Assembly: GCF_900626075.1 (NCBI RefSeq)
Contig: NZ_UYZY01000007.1
Coordinates: 1 to 64,000, forward strand
DNA: 64,000 nucleotides
Direction of reading: 5' to 3'
DNA from: Clostridium transplantifaecale
GTDB lineage: Bacteria; Bacillota; Clostridia; Lachnospirales; Lachnospiraceae
Shown: positions 62,146-64,000 of the stretch, one piece after another
How positions within the stretch are numbered: position 1 is the stretch's first letter
Layout: every line of letters begins with the position of its first letter
Translations under genes and position numbers: made by a program
The notes under the pieces: generated by a model
Database searches by the model: none
What the model saw: only the letters and a program-made list of their open reading frames with translations
Told to the model about the DNA's origin: nothing

Positions 62146-63773
62146 TACAGGTTCTCCTTTCTTGTAAAGGTGAGGGTAAAACAGGAACCCTCGCCTTTTT
62201 CGGTATCAATGGCGATATCGCCGTTATATTCTTCTGCAATCTGATGCAGCAGATAGAGTCCGGTTCCGCGGGTCTCTCCCTTGGAGGAAATGCCCTTTTC
62301 AAAAATATGCTCAAGCAGTTCCTGGCTGATTCCGCCTCCGGTATCCTCGCATGTAATAATGTTGCAGTCGGGGCGGCAGTAGATTCCAAGGGTGATCTCT
62401 TTCAGCTCATTGTCGCAGTTTTGGCAGCTGTTCAGCTCTTCAATGGCATTTTCCAGCAGATTGCCGATAATGGTGATAAAGGCATCCTGAGGGAGGATCA
62501 GCTCACTTTCGATGCAGCTGCTGTCAGGCGTCAGGGAAAGGCGGATTCCCAACTCTGCGGCATGCATCATTTTACCGATAATCAGTGCACAGATTCTGGA
62601 TACCCGGATACAGTCGGCTGTCTCGCGTATGGACTGGCTGGATACCAGGTTGCTGTTGATGATAAACTGGATGGCCTGCTCGATCTCTCCGATCTGGAGG
62701 TATCCCAGAATGACATGGAGTTTATTCAAGAATTCATGGTTAAAAGCGCGCAGCGTATCAAGCATGCTCCTGGTGCCTGACAGTTCGTCGGACATGGCGA
62801 GCATATCCGTGCGATCCACCATGATTACGAGCATGCCCTGAATCGGTTTTTTACCTTTCCCCTGGATTGGAATTTCATTCATCAGGATCGAACGGCCGCC
62901 GATCATACAGGACTGGCGGTGGACGGATTTGCCCTTACTTACAACTGAGTCAAAATTTGTGGCAGGGTAAAGCTCACGGAAATATTTTCCCATCAGCGGA
63001 GGCCCTTCCTCAGGCCCGTCGTGAAAAAGATTTCTGGCGACAATGTTGGAAAACAGGATTTTACCCTCGGTATCCGTGGCAATCAGGCCTTCCTCAATGG
63101 CATTCATCACCTCGTCCTGCCGTATGTACATGTTGAGAAGCTCATGTGGGTTAAAGCCCATCAGGGATTTTCTTAAAAACCGGATAAAGGCGTGGGTCAG
63201 CGGAATGCTGACAAGCATCATCAGGAAGAAAATCGCTATATGCACAAGCAGTATATTCCGGTGTCTCGCCGATATATGCGCGGTAAAGACGGAGGCCATA
63301 ACAAAACCGATGATTTTTCCATCCTTTCTCTTGACGGCATGGAAAGCGCGCCTCTGGGCGCCTTTTGTCCCATATCCGGTTGTGATATAAGGTTCGCTCC
63401 CTTGTAAGATCATGGTTTCATCCCCATCCACAAAGGTTTCACCCGTTTTCAGGCGATCCGTGTGATAGAAACGCAGTCCGTTGTTGTCATAGATGACGAC
63501 AACGCTGATGTCGGGAATGTTGGCGCTGAGAGAGTCGATGTCCTCCTTGGCTATATTGCTTGGATAACCGTTCTCGAGCATGGAAATGACTTCCGGCATG
63601 GAGGCAATATAAGAGGCGGTGCCGCTTATGATGGCGTCCATATCCCGGCGCTGCCTCGTAATATCAAAATAAAGGGTAATTGCCAGCGAAAATACGATTA
63701 CGAATGCGGATAACAGTGTGAAAGAGCGGTACAGCTCTTTTTCAAGCGCATTCCGGGAATCCGTCTGATCCAC
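62145..63773 (-). CDS. DcuS/CitA-type sensor histidine kinase
   Basis: A 542-residue kinase. Start placed at GTG 63773 after AAAGGAGGTG; an ATG at 63818 is open but lacks a site. TM1 (about residues 15-38), an extracellular PAS/PDC domain (about 40-160, IPDISVVVIYDNNGLRFYHTDR is the sCache/CitA signature), TM2 (about 172-195), a cytoplasmic PAS (about 225-330), then the SpoB-like dimer helix with the phospho-His in LRAFNHEFLNKLHVILGYLQIGE. The ATPase domain shows NLLENAIEEL, CEDTGGGI and GTGLYLLHQIAEEY. It is complete and likely senses a small organic acid outside the cell. Upstream, 63774-64000 shows no gene. Confidence 0.92.
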   Translation of the reverse strand: MDQTDSRNALEKELYRSFTLLSAFVIVFSLAITLYFDITRQRRDMDAIISGTASYIASMPEVISMLENGYPSNIAKEDIDSLSANIPDISVVVIYDNNGLRFYHTDRLKTGETFVDGDETMILQGSEPYITTGYGTKGAQRRAFHAVKRKDGKIIGFVMASVFTAHISARHRNILLVHIAIFFLMMLVSIPLTHAFIRFLRKSLMGFNPHELLNMYIRQDEVMNAIEEGLIATDTEGKILFSNIVARNLFHDGPEEGPPLMGKYFRELYPATNFDSVVSKGKSVHRQSCMIGGRSILMNEIPIQGKGKKPIQGMLVIMVDRTDMLAMSDELSGTRSMLDTLRAFNHEFLNKLHVILGYLQIGEIEQAIQFIINSNLVSSQSIRETADCIRVSRICALIIGKMMHAAELGIRLSLTPDSSCIESELILPQDAFITIIGNLLENAIEELNSCQNCDNELKEITLGIYCRPDCNIITCEDTGGGISQELLEHIFEKGISSKGETRGTGLYLLHQIAEEYNGDIAIDTEKGEGSCFTLTFTRKENL

Positions 63774-64000
63774 GGTGCACCTCCTTTGCAAATGGCGCGA
63801 GCCGGCTTGTGTTTCCATGCGGCCGGCCGCCGCCCTGAACGACTAATATCTGTTTCATTTTTTATTCTCCCGAAATTTATATTTTTGTCTGTTGCAATCA
63901 TACTATGATGGTATTTTATCATGTTGTTTCATGTAAAACTACAAAATTTTGCACAAGCAGGCAAATACCGCGGATGAAATGCGAATGAGCGGGAATAATA

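Overview
The window looks like the chromosome of a spore-forming, anaerobic Gram-positive bacterium of the Clostridia, most likely Lachnospiraceae. This rests on strong AGGAGG ribosome sites, an RsiV-type anti-sigma pair, a DUF4358/MBOAT/DHHW trio, a very large two-module acyl-CoA dehydratase activase, two collagen-like exosporium-type proteins behind sigma-K-like promoters, and a Clostridium-type gltS. The species cannot be fixed from sequence alone. No rRNA, tRNA, CRISPR array or prophage was seen.

Layout: 0.6-9.4 kb holds a two-component system divergent from an RND efflux operon (adaptor, pump, two TolC-like proteins). 12-24 kb holds metabolic and membrane genes: the 1.4 kb-codon activase, a rhomboid-fold membrane protein, pyruvate kinase and diaminopimelate decarboxylase. 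22.5-28 kb holds a soluble PAS hybrid kinase, a response regulator and a DDE insertion sequence placed just upstream of a citrate transporter. 29.8-35.7 kb holds two collagen-like genes around a TetR/flavoprotein/AraC group. 35.8-37.4 kb is an ECF sigma/anti-sigma pair with its own ECF promoter. 38-42.6 kb holds DAHP synthase and the lipoprotein/O-acyltransferase/DHHW operon. 42.6-44.4 kb holds a candidate small RNA followed by a broken group II intron. 44.5-50.8 kb is a hydantoin/allantoin utilisation cluster under a divergent LysR regulator. The rest carries a MATE exporter, a DUF4397 protein, a Na/Pi transporter, an orphan TAXI binding protein beside GltS, a CAP protein, an MFS transporter and a DcuS/DcuR-type two-component system.

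The most unusual structure is a non-coding repeat of about 835-840 bp, present three times (1-650 partial, 9417-12158 split by an ISL3-type element, 19963-20796). Each full copy is one imperfect palindrome along its whole length, so its two ~415-nt arms can pair into a giant hairpin. All three copies abut the 3' end of a gene, and in two cases the terminal TAG of the repeat is the stop codon of that gene. A 76-bp hairpin at 58099-58174 carries the same core motif and may be a miniature relative. The group II intron is also odd: two neighbouring pieces of its maturase coding region are each inverted in place.
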